A DNA stretch of 64,000 nt. It comes from Vicugna pacos (taxonomy: Eukaryota > Chordata > Mammalia > Artiodactyla > Camelidae). Under the pieces are notes generated by a model. It made no database searches. It was not told the DNA's origin and saw only the letters and a program-made list of their open reading frames with translations. The stretch's first letter is position 1; each line of letters starts with the position of its first letter. Positions 37,745 to 50,715 of the stretch are shown one piece after another. Location of the stretch: contig NW_027328739.1 in NCBI RefSeq assembly GCF_048564905.1, positions 1,364,001 through 1,428,000 of the forward strand. Reading direction: 5' to 3'. Made by a program: the position numbers and the translations under genes.

Positions 37745-38600
37745 AATTTGTTGGGAGTATCTTTAAAGTATGTTGTATTATATCCTCACTTATTGAGATG
37801 ATTATGTGAGTTTTATTTCTCATTCTATTAGTTTGGCATGTCACCTTTATTGATTTGAATATTTTGAAGAATCTTTAAACCCAGGGATAAATCCCTTTAG
37901 TCATGTATGTTTATGATACATTAAATGTGTTGTTGAATTCATTTTGCTTGTGATTTTTGAGAATTTTGGCACATATGTTCATCAGGGATAATATTCTATA
38001 TTTTGCATATAATGTCCTTTCTACCATTGTTATGCAAATAAAGCTGGCATCATAAAACATGTTTGTAAATTTTCACCCCCTTCAAATTCTCGGAAGATTT
38101 GGGGAAGAAATGGTGAAAAATTGTCTTGAAATGTATGACAGAATTCACCAGTAAAATCGTGTTGTAAATTTTTCTGGTTTGGGAAGTTTGGATTATTGAT
38201 TTACTCATACACACTTTTGCTCTATATAAGTTTCTTATTGCTTCTTGATTCAGTATTGGAAGACATATGTTACTGGATATTTGTCTTTTGTTCTAAGTCA
38301 TTGAAATCGTTGGCTTGTGGTAACTTCTAATGAAGCTTTGCATCTCTACAACATCAATGTTAAAATATTCTCTTTTATTTATAATTTTATTTGAGTCTTT
38401 ATTTCCTTAGCCAACCTAAAATTTGTCCACTTTATGTTTAAAAGATATAGACTTAGGTTTTCTTTTTATCTTTTCAAATGTTTCTCTTGTTAATTTCCTT
38501 ACTCACATTCATTCAATTTTCTTCTTTATTCTTTCTGTTTTCTCCTAGATTCTTCAAGTGAAAATTTAAGTAGTGTGAATCTTTGTACTTCATTTGCTAC
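37745..38600 (-). mobile_element. L1 ORF2 fragment, unit B (-)
   Basis: Counterpart of 3290-4150. Confidence 0.7.
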
Positions 38601-38619
38601 TAAATAGTTTTTATTTAGA

Positions 38620-38690
38620 TATTATTTATTTAGTTAGCTAGTTAGTTAGTTAGTTATTAATAAATTTACATATTTATTCATTTATTTATC
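38620..38690. repeat. (TTAG)n/AT-rich tract, unit B
   Basis: tagttagctagttagttagttag followed by AT-rich sequence. Unit A has an ATTA/ATTT tract here; the TTAG run looks like a change specific to unit B. Confidence 0.8.
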
Positions 38691-41600
38691 ATTGAAGTAC
38701 TGCCATTTACAATGTGTCAATCTGTGATGTATAGAACTGTGTTCCTGTACATGCATACATTTGTGGGCCTAATAAATGATTCTTCAAGATATTTAACTTA
38801 CTGCCCTGTGTCATACAAAAGAAATTTTGAAAAAAATCTATTTTTATATATAGTGGATATCATTTATAAATCTACAGCTCCCAAATATATTCTCTCAAAG
38901 CCCCTTTCCACAGTAATCATAAAATTGTTTAGTAGATCTGCGAGTGTGCTTCAGTTTTGTAGATGAAATCATTGTGTTCTCATCCAATTTTTTTTAAGGA
39001 TCCACGTGTTTCATGTCATGTATTATTTTTCTTTCTCTTTCTAGCTTACTTCAATTAGAATGACACTTATTGGGGACATACATTTTGCTGCAAATGTCAT
39101 TGTTTTATCATTTTTTATTGCAGAATATTTTTCCATTGTGTAAATACGGCATAACTTCTGAATACTGTCATCTGTTGTTGGACAATTAGGTTGCTTCCAT
39201 GTCGTGGCTGTTGTGTATAGCACTGCTAAGAACATTGGGGTACAGGTGTCTTTTTGAATTAGAGTTCTGTTTGATACATACCCAGAAGTGGGATTGTTGG
39301 ATCGTAAGTTAAGTCTATTTTTATTCTTTTGAGGAAGCCCCATCCTGGTTTCCACAATGACTGCACCAAACTGCATTCCTTCCATCAGTGTAGGAGGGTT
39401 CACTTTCTCCACAGCTTCCCCAGCATTTATTGCTTGTGGATTTTTGAATGCTGGCCATTGTGACTATTGTGAGGTGATTCTTCATTATAGTTTTAAATTG
39501 CCCTTCTGTGATAATGATAGTGAGCAATTTTTTTCATATATCTGTATGGCATTTGTATATCTCTATTGGAGAATAGCTATTTTAGGGCTTCTGCCCATTT
39601 TAAGATTGGGTTTCTTGGTTTTTTTTATTATTATTAGGTTGTATGAAGTCTTATATTTTGGAAATTAAGACTTTGTCAGTTGCATCATTTCTAAAATTAT
39701 TCTTTAATCCTGTAGGTTTTCATTTTGCTTTGTTTATGGTTCCCTTTGCTGTGCAAAAGCTTATAAGTTTAATTAGGTCCCATTAATTAATTTTGCTCTT
39801 ACATCCATTACCTGGGTAGGCTGTTCTAGGACATCATTGCTGAGATTTATCTCAGAGTATTTTACCTATGTTTTCTTCTAGGAGATTTTCTGTGTCTTGC
39901 CTTACATTTAAGTCTTCAAGCCATTTTGAGTTTATCCTTGTGTATGGAGTGAAGGAGTGTTCTAACTCCATTGCTCTGATGCTGCTATCCAATTTTCCCA
40001 ACACCAGTTGGTGAAGAGATTGTCTTTTCTCTGTCATATTCTTGGCTACTCTGTCAAAGATTACTTGAACATAGGCCTTTAGGTTTATTCCTAGGCCTTC
40101 TATTCTGTTCCATTGGTCCAAATACCTGTTTCTGTACCAATATCTTGTCACTTTGATTACTGTAGCTCTGCAAGAGTGTAAGGAGACCTGGTGGTTTATT
40201 CCTCCATCCTCTTTCTTTTTCTTTAATAGTGCTTTGAAAATTATGGATCTTTTAGAGTCTGTGTTAATCTTAGGATCATTTGTTTCAGTCCTTAAAAATT
40301 TTTTTTGCATAATTTCATTGGAAATCACATTAAGTCTGTAGATTGCCTTGGGCAATATGGCCATTTTAACAATATTGTTTCTTCCATTTCATGTCCATTG
40401 GGTATCTTTTCAATTCTTGATATCTTTTGTGATTTCCTCTATGTTTTCTAATTGTCCATATATAAGTTATTCACCTCCTTGGTCAGATTTATTCTTAAGC
40501 ATTTAATAGTTTTGGATGCAGTTATAAAAGTGGTTCTTTCTATACTTTGTTTTCCTGTTGATTCAATGGTAGTGTAAAGAAATGCAATTTGTTTTTGTAC
40601 ATTACTCTGGGTACGTTGCCCAGTTCCTTTTTTCCCCTAAGTAATTTTTGTGAAACTTTTACAGTTTTCTCTATATAGTGTCATGTCTGCATATCGTGGC
40701 AATTTTACCTCTTCTATTCCAGTCTGAATAATTTTATTTCTTTTTCTTGCCTGATCATTGTGGCTAGGACTTCCAAGACTATATTGAATTGAAATTGTGA
40801 GAATTGGCAGCCTTGTTGTCTAAGGTATTTGTGGGAAGCATTTTAGTTTTTCACCATTGAGTATTTTGCTGGCTATATATTTGTCATAAACAGCTTTCAT
40901 TATGTTGAGATATGGTCCCACTATGCCCACTGTGGTAAGAACTTTTATTGCAAATTGATGTTAAATTTTATCAAATGATTTTTCTGCATCTACTGAGATG
41001 ATCATATCGTTTTTGTCGTCTCTTTTGTTGATATGGTGTATCACAATTGATTGATTGATTTGCATATGTTAAACCATCCTTGTGTTCCTGGTATGCACCT
41101 AACTTGACCATGGTATATAATCTTTTTTTACATGCTGTTGGATTCGGTTTGTTAATAATATCTTAAAGACTTTTACATCTATGTTTATCAAGGATATTGG
41201 CCTATAGGTTTCTTTTCTGGGTAGTGTCTTTGTGTAGTTTTGGTATCAGGTTTATGTTGGCCTTATGGTGTGAGATTGGGAGTACTCTCTCCATATCAAA
41301 CTTTGGAAAAGCCTGAGGAGGAGTGGTATGGATTTTTCTTTGTATGTTTTCTCAAATTCCCCAGTGAAGGTATTTGGGTCTGAATTTTGTTTGCAGTGAT
41401 TTTTTATTTTATTGATAATTCTATTCCATTTTGGGTGATCTGTCTGTTCAAATGGTTAATTTCTTCTTAATGCAAAAATTGTTGGCTGAATGTTTCCAGA
41501 AACTTCTGCATTTCTTCCTGTTTATACAGTTTGTTTCCATACTGTTGCTCATGGTATTTCCTTATGATACTTTGCAAATTTGTTTTACTCTTTGAAGTTT

Positions 41601-43015
41601 CTGCATTGGCATTTCTTATGTTATTTGTGTTCTCTCTCTATTCTTGTTGATGATTTTGTCCAGAGCTTTGTCAATTTTACTATTTCAAAAAAGAATTTGA
41701 TTTTTTCTATTTTTTAAACTCTATTTCAATTATTTTTTCTTTGATCTTCATTATTTCCCGCTTTTTGCTGACATTTGGTTTTTTTTGCTCCTCTTTTCTT
41801 GATTAGTGTACATAGAACGTTAGAATATTTACTTGAAATTTCTCTTCTACTTTGAGGAGGGCCTTCTCACTATGAACTTCCCTCTTAAGCCTGCTTTATC
41901 TGTATTCCATAAACTTTGCATTGTGTTTTTAGTATCTTGATTCCCTTATTAATTTTCTGTCTGAAAGACCAGTCTAGTGATGGTAATGGGGAATAATACT
42001 CTCCTACTGTGATTGTGTTCCCACCGATTTCTTCCTTTTTATCTATTAGTATTTGCTTTACGTATTTAGGTGCTCCTATTTTGAGTGCATATATCTTAAT
42101 GAGTATAATACCCTCATTTTATATTTTTCCTTTAATCATTATATCATGTCCTTGTTTATCTTTCTCTTTGGCCTTTGTTCTAATGTCTCTTTAGTGTGAC
42201 ATCAGTACTGCTAGTCCTGCTTTCTTGTAATGTCCATTTGTATGGAAAATATTTTTCCATCTTCTGACTTTCAATTGATGTGTGTTCTTCTTACTAAAGT
42301 GGGTCTCTTGTATGCTTCATAATGTATGGTCTTGTTATATTATCCCATCTGACAATATATATCTTTTGATTGCAGCTGTTAGTCTATTAACAATTGTGAT
42401 GATTATTGATAGACTGGTGTCTATTTCCATTTTGAGCTTCATCTCCAAGTTTATTTTATATTCTCTTTTTGTTCATTTCATTTTCTTTTTATGGCTTGAT
42501 AAGTTTTCTTTTATTATCTTGGTTTCTTTTTGGCTTTGTGACTTCATTGTAAGCTTTTGATGTATGGTTACACTGTTTTGTATGTATATTTAACCGTTAC
42601 TATATCTGTTTATTTTCACTGATAAGAATACAAATTCTAACCCCTCCTACAGAGAACAGAAACAAGAAGGAAATAATCTGTATTGTCCTGTTTCACTCTC
42701 TGACCCTTAAAAATTTTGATGTACTGTTTTACAATATCATGTATATTCTATTGTATGTCATTGCAGCTATTGCATTTCTAATTATGCCTTTCTCCTTTCT
42801 ATAGCATCCTGCTTCTTTTCTTTAGAGTAGATCTTTCATTTTTTTTATCAGTTGTTAAATTCTTTTAGTATTTGCTTTTATGGAAGTTACTTACCTCTCC
42901 TTCTATTCTAAAGGATAGCCTTGCTTGATAAATTATCTTAGATTACAGTTTTTTTCATTCAGGATTTTGAATATGTCTTGCCACTGCCTTCTGCCTGTTG
43001 TATTTGTGTAGGAAA
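38691..43015 (-). mobile_element. L1 LINE, near-complete ORF2, unit B (-)
   Basis: Counterpart of 4216-8870. Its best-preserved piece is the ORF2 C-terminal frame 40364-39852 on - (170 codons: MAILPKAIYRLNVISNEIM, then DGGINHQVSL, then WNRIEGLGINLKAYVQVIFD, then [20 protein letters not shown]). About 326 bp of the endonuclease-proximal region is missing relative to unit A, at about 41930-41935. Confidence 0.85.
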
Positions 43016-43024
43016 TGTGTTTAC

Positions 43025-43610
43025 AAATATAATGAAAATAATTATATATATATATATATATATGTATAGAATACCTAGAAATCAAGTTGACAAATAAGAT
43101 GAAAAGTTATACGTGAAAAAATAGAAAACATAGATGAAGGAAATTAAATCTGACCCAAAGAAATTAAAAGATCTCTTATGTTAATGATGTGAAACTATGT
43201 GGTTGAGACAAACATACTACCCAAAGCAATCTACATTTAGTGTGATTCATGTCAAAATACCCATGAGATTTTTCCATTAAATAGAACAAATAATTTCAAA
43301 ATTTGTATGGATCAAAGATCATGCGTTGCTAACATAATCTTGAAAAAGAGAATTAATTCTGATAATGTAAAGTACTCTGATGTTAAACAGTCCTACAAAA
43401 TTTTAGTAATTAAAAAACATGATACTGGCTCAAAACAAGACACCAAACAATAGAAGAGAATAGAGTAACCAGATATAATCCCTCACACCTATAATCAATT
43501 AACCCATGAAAAAGGAAACAAGAGTATAAAATTAAGAAAAGACATTCTCCTCAAATAGTAGTGCTGGGGAGATTGAACATGTGAAAGATGGAATATAGTA
43601 TTTCCTCACA
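43025..43610 (+). mobile_element. L1 ORF2 fragment, unit B (+)
   Basis: Counterpart of 8880-9465. A (TA)n run of about 10 units at 43043-43063 is new relative to unit A. Confidence 0.65.
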
Positions 43611-43624
43611 TTGCACACAATCTA

Positions 43625-44470
43625 TGAGCACAGAATGTCTTTTATTTATTTTGTTTACTTATATTTCTTGCACCTTAAATTTATAGATTTATGTTTAGAT
43701 ATTTTATTTCACTTATCAAATTTATTCCTATTTTAATCTTTTTGGTATAAATCTACACACAATTGTTTTCCTAATTTCTATTTTTGATAATGTGTTGTTA
43801 GTATATAAAAATGCAATGGATATTTGTATATTGATTTTGTATTCTGCAAGTTTACTAATTTTGTTGACTATTTCTTGCAGTCACTGGAGTAGAATATGGA
43901 GTTTTCCATCTATGTATAATTATGTCATCTGTAAAAATTTTAGTGCTTGTTTACAAGTTGGATGCCTTTTATATTTTTTACTGACTAGTTGTTATGGCTA
44001 GGACTTCTAGTAGTGTAATTTAGGACTTGTGAAAATGAGCTAATTTTTCATATTACTGGACCAGAGGAAAACTTTCCTGTATTTTAACATTGAACTTGAT
44101 GTTAGTCATGGGTTTTTCATATATGGCTTTTATTATCTTTAGACATATTCTTTCTAGGGCGAATTTATTAACAATTTTTTGTATACAAAAGTTAAGATCA
44201 GTTCTGTCAATACTTTTCCTACATTTTGGAGATTGTTACTTTTGCATTCTCTGTTTTTTAAGGGATGGTATCACATTTATTGATTTGCATATGTTATATA
44301 ATATTTATGAATCAGGAATTAATCAAACTTAACTATAATATAATATAATACATATAATACGCTATGAATTCAGGTTGCTAATATTTATTTAGAATGGAAT
44401 ATACACATACTGAAGGAAAAATTTACATTGTAGCTTGAGTGTACATTTATTTATTTAAAAATTTTATCAA
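43625..44470 (-). mobile_element. L1 ORF2 fragment, unit B (-)
   Basis: Counterpart of 9475-10355. Confidence 0.65.
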
Positions 44471-44720
44471 TCATTTTGAAATTGGCTTATGTTTAATGGA
44501 ATTTATTTCTAAATAAAGAATATAAATTTTGGTAGAAATGGATTTACTACAGTTTACTGATACAGAACATAGCTGTTATTTACAATAGGTGCACAAAGCA
44601 CTTGCATTAAAATGCCATAATATACTAACAATGCCAACTGTTTCAGGACTGGGAAACATATTGCTTCCTAAAATGCATTACCTGGCCTTTTCCACCCCAA
44701 CCCACATATAATTATATTAT

Positions 44721-44795
44721 TTGCTTTTTGTTTGTTTGTTTATTTCATCCTTAATGAAGTCACTGCTTATTGAATCCAGAATTTTGTGTATAAGT
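44721..44795 (-). mobile_element. Degraded tRNA-derived SINE fragment, unit B
   Basis: Counterpart of 10566-10645. 'tttgtttgtttgtttatttc' and 'ttattgaatccagaattttg' are all that remain of the SINE wording. Confidence 0.4.
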
Positions 44796-45524
44796 GTATT
44801 TATCAACATCATTTTGGAACACTTAACAGAAACCATAAGAGTATGGATTATATAGATGACAAGAAAGTTTATTCCTTCTTGGGACTGAAAAACCTCTGAA
44901 TGAAAGAATGGCAAAAATAAACATTTGTAAGTGTACAATAAAATTTTCTCCTTTGTAATTTTAAAGTAGTATATTAAATTACATTTGTTTTACTTATAGC
45001 ACTGAATTACAATTTAAAACAAAGTTTCCCTCCTTTGGAATTTCTTAAATTTGATTGATAATTTTAATCTAATTTTAATTCATAAATATTTACCATTTAT
45101 TTATAAACATACCAAATAAACTTATATTTATTCTGCTCATATTTTGAATATAGAGCTACTTAATGTAAAGTACACAGATAAATAACTACTTCCGTTTCCA
45201 AATCAAATTATGTTTCAATTTAATTGCAAATGATCAAGAAATTGTTTTACATTTTCTGTAATGTTTTACACAAATTTCACTTTATTTCCAAAACTTTAAC
45301 TTTTTTTTTATTTTGTGCATTATTTATACTCTGTTCACAAATCTGGTATAAATTTTTGTACAAAAGGAATTAGATTGGTTTCATTTCAAAACCCCAAAAT
45401 TATATTATTTAAAAAGATTTTGAGGGGAAAATATTTGCATATCACACTATAAAAATATTCATCCTATATGTTTCATTTTAACTGGATGTATGAGAAGGAA
45501 ACACTGGCTGAATTTTACACTTGA
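44796..45524. other. HSFY copy B 5' flank, no gene seen
   Basis: AT-rich, collinear with 10646-11365, with no coding frame of note. Confidence 0.5.
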
Positions 45525-45556
45525 TTTGCTAGGAGACCAGTAGTTTTGTGATGTCA
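45525..45556 (+). promoter_or_regulatory. RFX X-box-like plus CRE-like pair, unit B
   Basis: TTTGCTAGGAGACC at 45525-45538 (first base G to T relative to unit A) and an exact TGATGTCA at 45549-45556, about 135-165 bp upstream of the pseudogene start. Sequence between the two motifs differs more between units than the motifs do. Confidence 0.4.
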
Positions 45557-45688
45557 CAGCTACTCAGGTTAAGAACCATTTTGACGGCCTAGCAGTTAAA
45601 CTGTTCATGCCTGCCTAAGCAGCATTGGAAACTGCAGTGCTCAAAATCATGATAACTTGAAAAGTAGCTGTAGAAAAAGTTATTTGAG

Positions 45689-47395
45689 ATGGCACATATT
45701 TCTTCAGAAATTCAAGATTTGTCTCCTTCAGATGGATGAAATGGTTCAGGAAACTCCAGTAGATCTCTATTGTGTGATCAAACATTCTCTGGGGACTTGG
45801 ACTTAAGGTGTATGATTGAAGAAAATGATTTTCAGACTTAGTCTGAAGAATCCTTGATAAAAAATCATGTTACACACATTGTGTCTAGGAACCAGATGAA
45901 GATAATTATTTTCGTTCTCTGACATTTCCAAGAAAACTGTGGAAAATGGCTGGGAGTGGACAATTTAAATCCCTCTGGTATGATGATAATGGAACTTCCA
46001 TAGTGATTGATGAAGATGTCTTTAATAAGGAAGTTTTGTAAAGAAAGGCCCCTTTCACAATATTTGAAGCTGGGAGTATGAAAAGTTTAGTTAGACAGCT
46101 AAACCTTTTTGGGTTTAGTAAAGTGCGGCAGAATTTTCAGTGATCTGATTGTCTAGCTGACTTTCTGGCAGAAGAAAAAGAAGTCTATGTTTTAAGCAAG
46201 GAATTCAGAAATTTTAGTTATGACTTGGTAACTTATATATAAAATTTTATTTTCTACATGAATATATGGTAATATAAATGTAAATCTAGATTTTGAAAAT
46301 TGTATAAATCTACTAAGGCTAAAATTCTTTATTTTTTCTAAAAATGAGGACAGTGCCTTAAGTATTCAAGATTATGAGAAACTTTGCTAGCAAATATAAA
46401 TCTTATCTGAAACCTAAATAAAGGTATTAAAGCTGCTTTTCAAAAGTGGCACTCACCGTTACTACAAATGCTAACTTCTTAAATTTGATGACTATACTAT
46501 TTAAATGTGTATTTTCCAAATAAGGAACTTCAAAATATCATCAGCTATGTTCATATTTTGATGATATTATCTTTGCATAGTAAACGTGAAATCTGAGGTT
46601 TTATAGGTTAGGCTTATTTTAGTCTTGTATTTTGATTTAAATATTACTAAAATCTTTATCATTTTGTTGTAGCTGCCTATCTACCATATTCCAAATTTTA
46701 AACGAGGCTTTCCCCTGCTTTTAGAGAGAATAAATAGAAGAGTTGGGATTAAAAATGCCTCTTTGGTATCTTTATTGGCTAAAGAATTTAACAAGAAGCA
46801 ATTTAAAGGAGGGGGAAATGTGGTTAAAAATAATTGTGATTTTGTGCTGTCACTAGTGGAGAAAGTGCATTTTTACCTTCTGTAAATTTAAACATGCCTC
46901 TAATAAGAAAGCCCTCTACTAGCCACAATATTTGTGATACAAATACCACGATCAGAGGTGATTTTTTCCTCCATCATCAATGTCAGTTAGACCACCAGAA
47001 AACCTGCAGTGGATCAACGTGCTGTTTTAAATCAGTGGACCACTTTTCACGAGCAATCTGAAAGCAGCTACACTGAAGCAAATGGCTGTGTTGTGAACTT
47101 CATTTCAACTACAACTTCTACTTCTCAGTACAGCATCTTGTCTCCCATACAGAGGAATTAATTTGGACTGATGGTTGAGCCTTCTACTTTTCCAAATAGA
47201 TATCACAAAATATCTGCCAATGATGGTCGTTTTTCTAAACTTCAACCATGGAGCCACCCACGGTTCCCAGTGCCAGTGATAGCTGATACATCAGCTACCT
47301 CTCTTTCAAGGCCAACTCATAAGCCATCTTCAGTTTATGAACGTCAGCCTAATTACAAATTATCTACCAGAGGACTACCAGATTATGCAAGATAA
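45689..47395 (+). pseudogene. HSFY: HSFY copy B: broken HSFY pseudogene
   Basis: Collinear with copy A. Exon 1 begins MAHISSEIQDLSP but meets TGA at 45737-45739 and TAG at 45839-45841, a 1-bp deletion near 45865, and further stops in the DNA-binding domain (after KEVL near 46040 and after QNFQ near 46140). The splice donor GT of copy A is changed (aag then gaattc). Exon 2 (acceptor AG at 46671-46672) has at least two small indels, yet keeps GAA and TCA where copy A has its two stops. Its last 75 codons are open from 47171. The family stop after PNYN is lost, so the frame runs 14 codons further to 47395. The mutation load is spread through both exons and no usable product is expected. Confidence 0.93.
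47171..47395 (+). pseudogene. HSFY: HSFY copy B exon 2, remaining open 3' part
   Basis: 74 open codons (VEPSTFPNRYHKISANDG, then SATSLSRPTHKPSS, then ERQPNYK) aligning with the HSFY C-terminus. The AAC-TGA end of copy A reads AAA-TTA here, adding LSTRGLPDYAR before a TAA. This is part of the pseudogene, not a separate gene. Confidence 0.85.
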
Positions 47396-47455
47396 CAAAG
47401 ATTGAAATTGATGTTGGCAAATGTTGACAAATATCTGCAATTTTCTTATTTGAAC

Positions 47456-47461
47456 AATAAA
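47456..47461 (+). terminator. HSFY copy B polyadenylation signal
   Basis: AATAAA at the position homologous to 13290-13295. Confidence 0.6.
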
Positions 47462-47469
47462 CATAAATG

Positions 47470-50400
47470 TGTACCTGCATTTTCCTTATATTTTTTTTAA
47501 AACACAGTAAAGTGTTAAATGGGAGACTAAGCTACCATTCAAAAAAGAAAAGAGATATTTGATTGATATGATCATTTGATGGAACAATATGGGTGAAAAT
47601 TTAAATAATTTCTCTAAGGAATAAGACAAAATGGAAGAATTTGGAAAAAGACTAAAACATGGAGAGAGGGAAAATTACTAAGTGTTTTCTGGTTCAACCT
47701 GGAAAGTATTAAATGTGTAAGTTACGATAGGTTGGAACGGGAAATAAATACTGGAACAGGCCCAGGGATCATGGTCTCTAATTTGTCATCCCTGGTATGA
47801 TAAAGGTCACATGATGTAGTCTCAGATGGCACATTCAGCATGTGGTAGAATTTAAGAAGTAATTTTATCTATGGTCTTCTTAGTGCTGTTTTCAAAGCAT
47901 TCCAATTGGAGCTTTCTTTTCCTCCCCTCAAGACTCTACACTATATTTTCAAGTGAATATTTTATGTTACATTTATGTTCCAGCCAAAGACAAGCTTAAT
48001 TCCTCAGGGTGGCACTTAATGCCTTTCCAAATCTAAGCCCACAAATTCAACATAGTTTAGTAATTTCTTTATAGATCTGGCATCTGACAACCTTGGCATA
48101 TCTTTATGTTTCTATGCTTCTGGAGATACATCCAGGCAAATGTTTGTTAACCGTATTAAATCCAACCTCACATATTTTGCTCCAGCTCAGCCTTGGACTT
48201 AGGATATCCTCCTTTTACCTATTTAGACATTCCCAGCCTCAGCACAAAAATCACCTCCTCCAGATATTTTCTGTCTATCCCCCTTTCTTTGTCTTACTTG
48301 GATACCATCACAGTAAGCACATCACATGCCACAGAATGCATTTTAGTATTTAGTGAATGAAAAATACATGTTGACTTTAAGCAAAATCTACTTTCCTGAA
48401 ACAACAAAACTCTCATGGTTTTCAAACTATTTCATTATTGTCTTTACTCTTCACCACAAACTAGCTCTTTTCATAGCCCAAGTCCTTGTCAATCAAGACA
48501 GTAATTGGAGGTAGGTACTGGAGACAAAGTATTATTTTCTTCTTAATTCGTGCCTCCAGAGCCCTAAAGCTTTCCATTATCATTTGCTGGACTTTTTCCT
48601 GTCTCTTTATCACCCACCCACCCCAAAATAGCTGATTCCTTTCCCCATGCCAATAACTATACTGCCTTCTAATTAATTTACTTCTTAGAATCAGAGGTTT
48701 ATCCAGAAGAGAGAGTGATGTTGCAATCATTTTATGTAGGTTTATGTACCCCACAAAACTAGTGCCCCTTCTAACCTTCACACAGTAAGTATCAAAGAGG
48801 TACTAACCCCTTGGTTGCGGTGGTCATATTCAGTAACCAAATTGCAATCCAAACTGTGTGGACTACAAAGTGGTGAGGGTGGTAGAATTAAAAATTTGTC
48901 CAACTGCAAGAATACCAAATTTCTGCAGATATTAAGAAATATAAAATATTCACGGAGGACTTTGACTATTTCCCATTAATTTAAAATATATGGTGAAGCA
49001 TTTTCAGAATGTGATATGCCCTGAAATGCTGGAAAAATTGTAGGCTAGGTCAGGGAGCCTAAGGCTTCTGCTCACAATCATGCAGCCAGTGTCAGCCGAT
49101 AAGACTGGAATGGAAACACTGAGTCCTGAAAATGTGTCACCAGTTGTGATGAAAGCTTTTGATAATCTGGAGAATGGGCAAATGGGCCAGGGTAAACTCT
49201 AGCACCATCATATCAATATGACTTTACCAAGAGAAGAAAAGAGCCCACTTGCAGCAGGAGATCTGTGTCTGTACAGCAGTGGTTGTTCCTACAACAGAAA
49301 CATCAAGCTTTAAATTTGTCAGCTTAACTCTGATGATGGCTATGTTGTTGCTTACATTAGCAGTCTGGGGTTCAGATGGGCTGGTTCAGCAGCTAGTTTC
49401 CAGCTCTCTTATCAGACAGTGGGTCTTACCGTGATCATCATAACATGGTTCTACACTGATAAGTCAAAAGCTACAGTTTACTTTCAAAATTAGAAATCCT
49501 AAAGAAGAATATTGTTTGTCCATGTGTAGACTTCTACCTGGGAAAACTAGACTATTGGCAAAAGTACAAAAGTTGGCTGTTGCTTTGAACACTAGTCTCT
49601 GATTTCTGCCCACTGAATTCTTCCCACTAAATACTACAAGTCTGTCTACCACTGTGTGTGTGTGAAGATGATTTGTTAAGCAGTAACTAAGTTTGTCTTA
49701 TTTGAGTCATCAGTGAATTAGTCCTCTGCATCTGGCAGAATCTCTGTGAATTAAGAGTTTCAATGAGCCACCAGATTTTATTACAATCATGGGGAGGTAG
49801 ATTATATTTCTCCCTGTGTACTAATTGTTGCCTGTTCATTGAATCCCGAGCTGATGCTAGGGTCATTACACTGAAACCTTGAATTGGACTGCGGCATATA
49901 CATACTCCTGTCACCAGGGCCCAGCACAGGACTATGTCTCCTTTTTAATTTAAGCTTATGTGCAAGTAATTTCTTGTTTTAATTCTCATTGTTGACACAA
50001 CTTATTTTGGCTTTGAACACCCATTGACTAATTTATAGAGACTGAACCATGATGTATTCCCGTTCAACTTCACATTGCAATAACCTTTCTTTCGTTGGAC
50101 TACCTGGATTAGAGTGACCAAAGTCATCATTTTGAAAGCATTCCTCAGTCCTAATAATGCAGAATATTTACATTACTTTGCCAGCACTAGAGCGAGAATG
50201 TTTCTTGTGGATCTCAGGGATTATCCTCACATCCCCTAATGCAACCATGAGAAAACACTATATTGTTATCCAAAATCAAGTCTTTGTATAGTATTGCATT
50301 CCCATTGCAAAACAGTTAAGAATTGAAGGAGTTCTGAGATTTTATCATGCTGAGATTTTTAGCAACCTAGCATGTTCCTTTCTTACTGTTTCTATTGGGG

Positions 50401-50715
50401 AAATGAGAACTTTGGTCAGAGACAGTGAACTTTATCACTCACAGCATAAGCAGCCATTGTTACTTTTGTAACCATTCCCTAATCTCAGATGAATACACAG
50501 AGTAAAATTTTGATGCCTATAGATTTAGTGGGCTGTTATCATTAAGAAAATTTAAGACATGGTAAAACACTAATTATATTAATATCTTTATGCATTATTT
50601 ATTAGAATCATTTATTTATTAGTATCTTTACCTAGGATAAGTCTATCATGACTCAAGATTACTTGCTGCAAAAACAATCATGAGAAATGGCATGGGAAAC
50701 CATGATCATTGTCTT
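47470..50715. other. HSFY copy B 3' flank, low-repeat DNA
   Basis: Collinear with 13296-16519. No gene recognised. Frames at 48093-48353, 49080-49202 and 49249-49434 parallel those of unit A without convincing constraint. Confidence 0.55.

Noticed and set aside
39852-40364. 170-codon - strand frame considered as a host gene (written with the 5' end first)
   Set aside because: It is the C-terminal part of L1 ORF2 in a decayed - strand L1.
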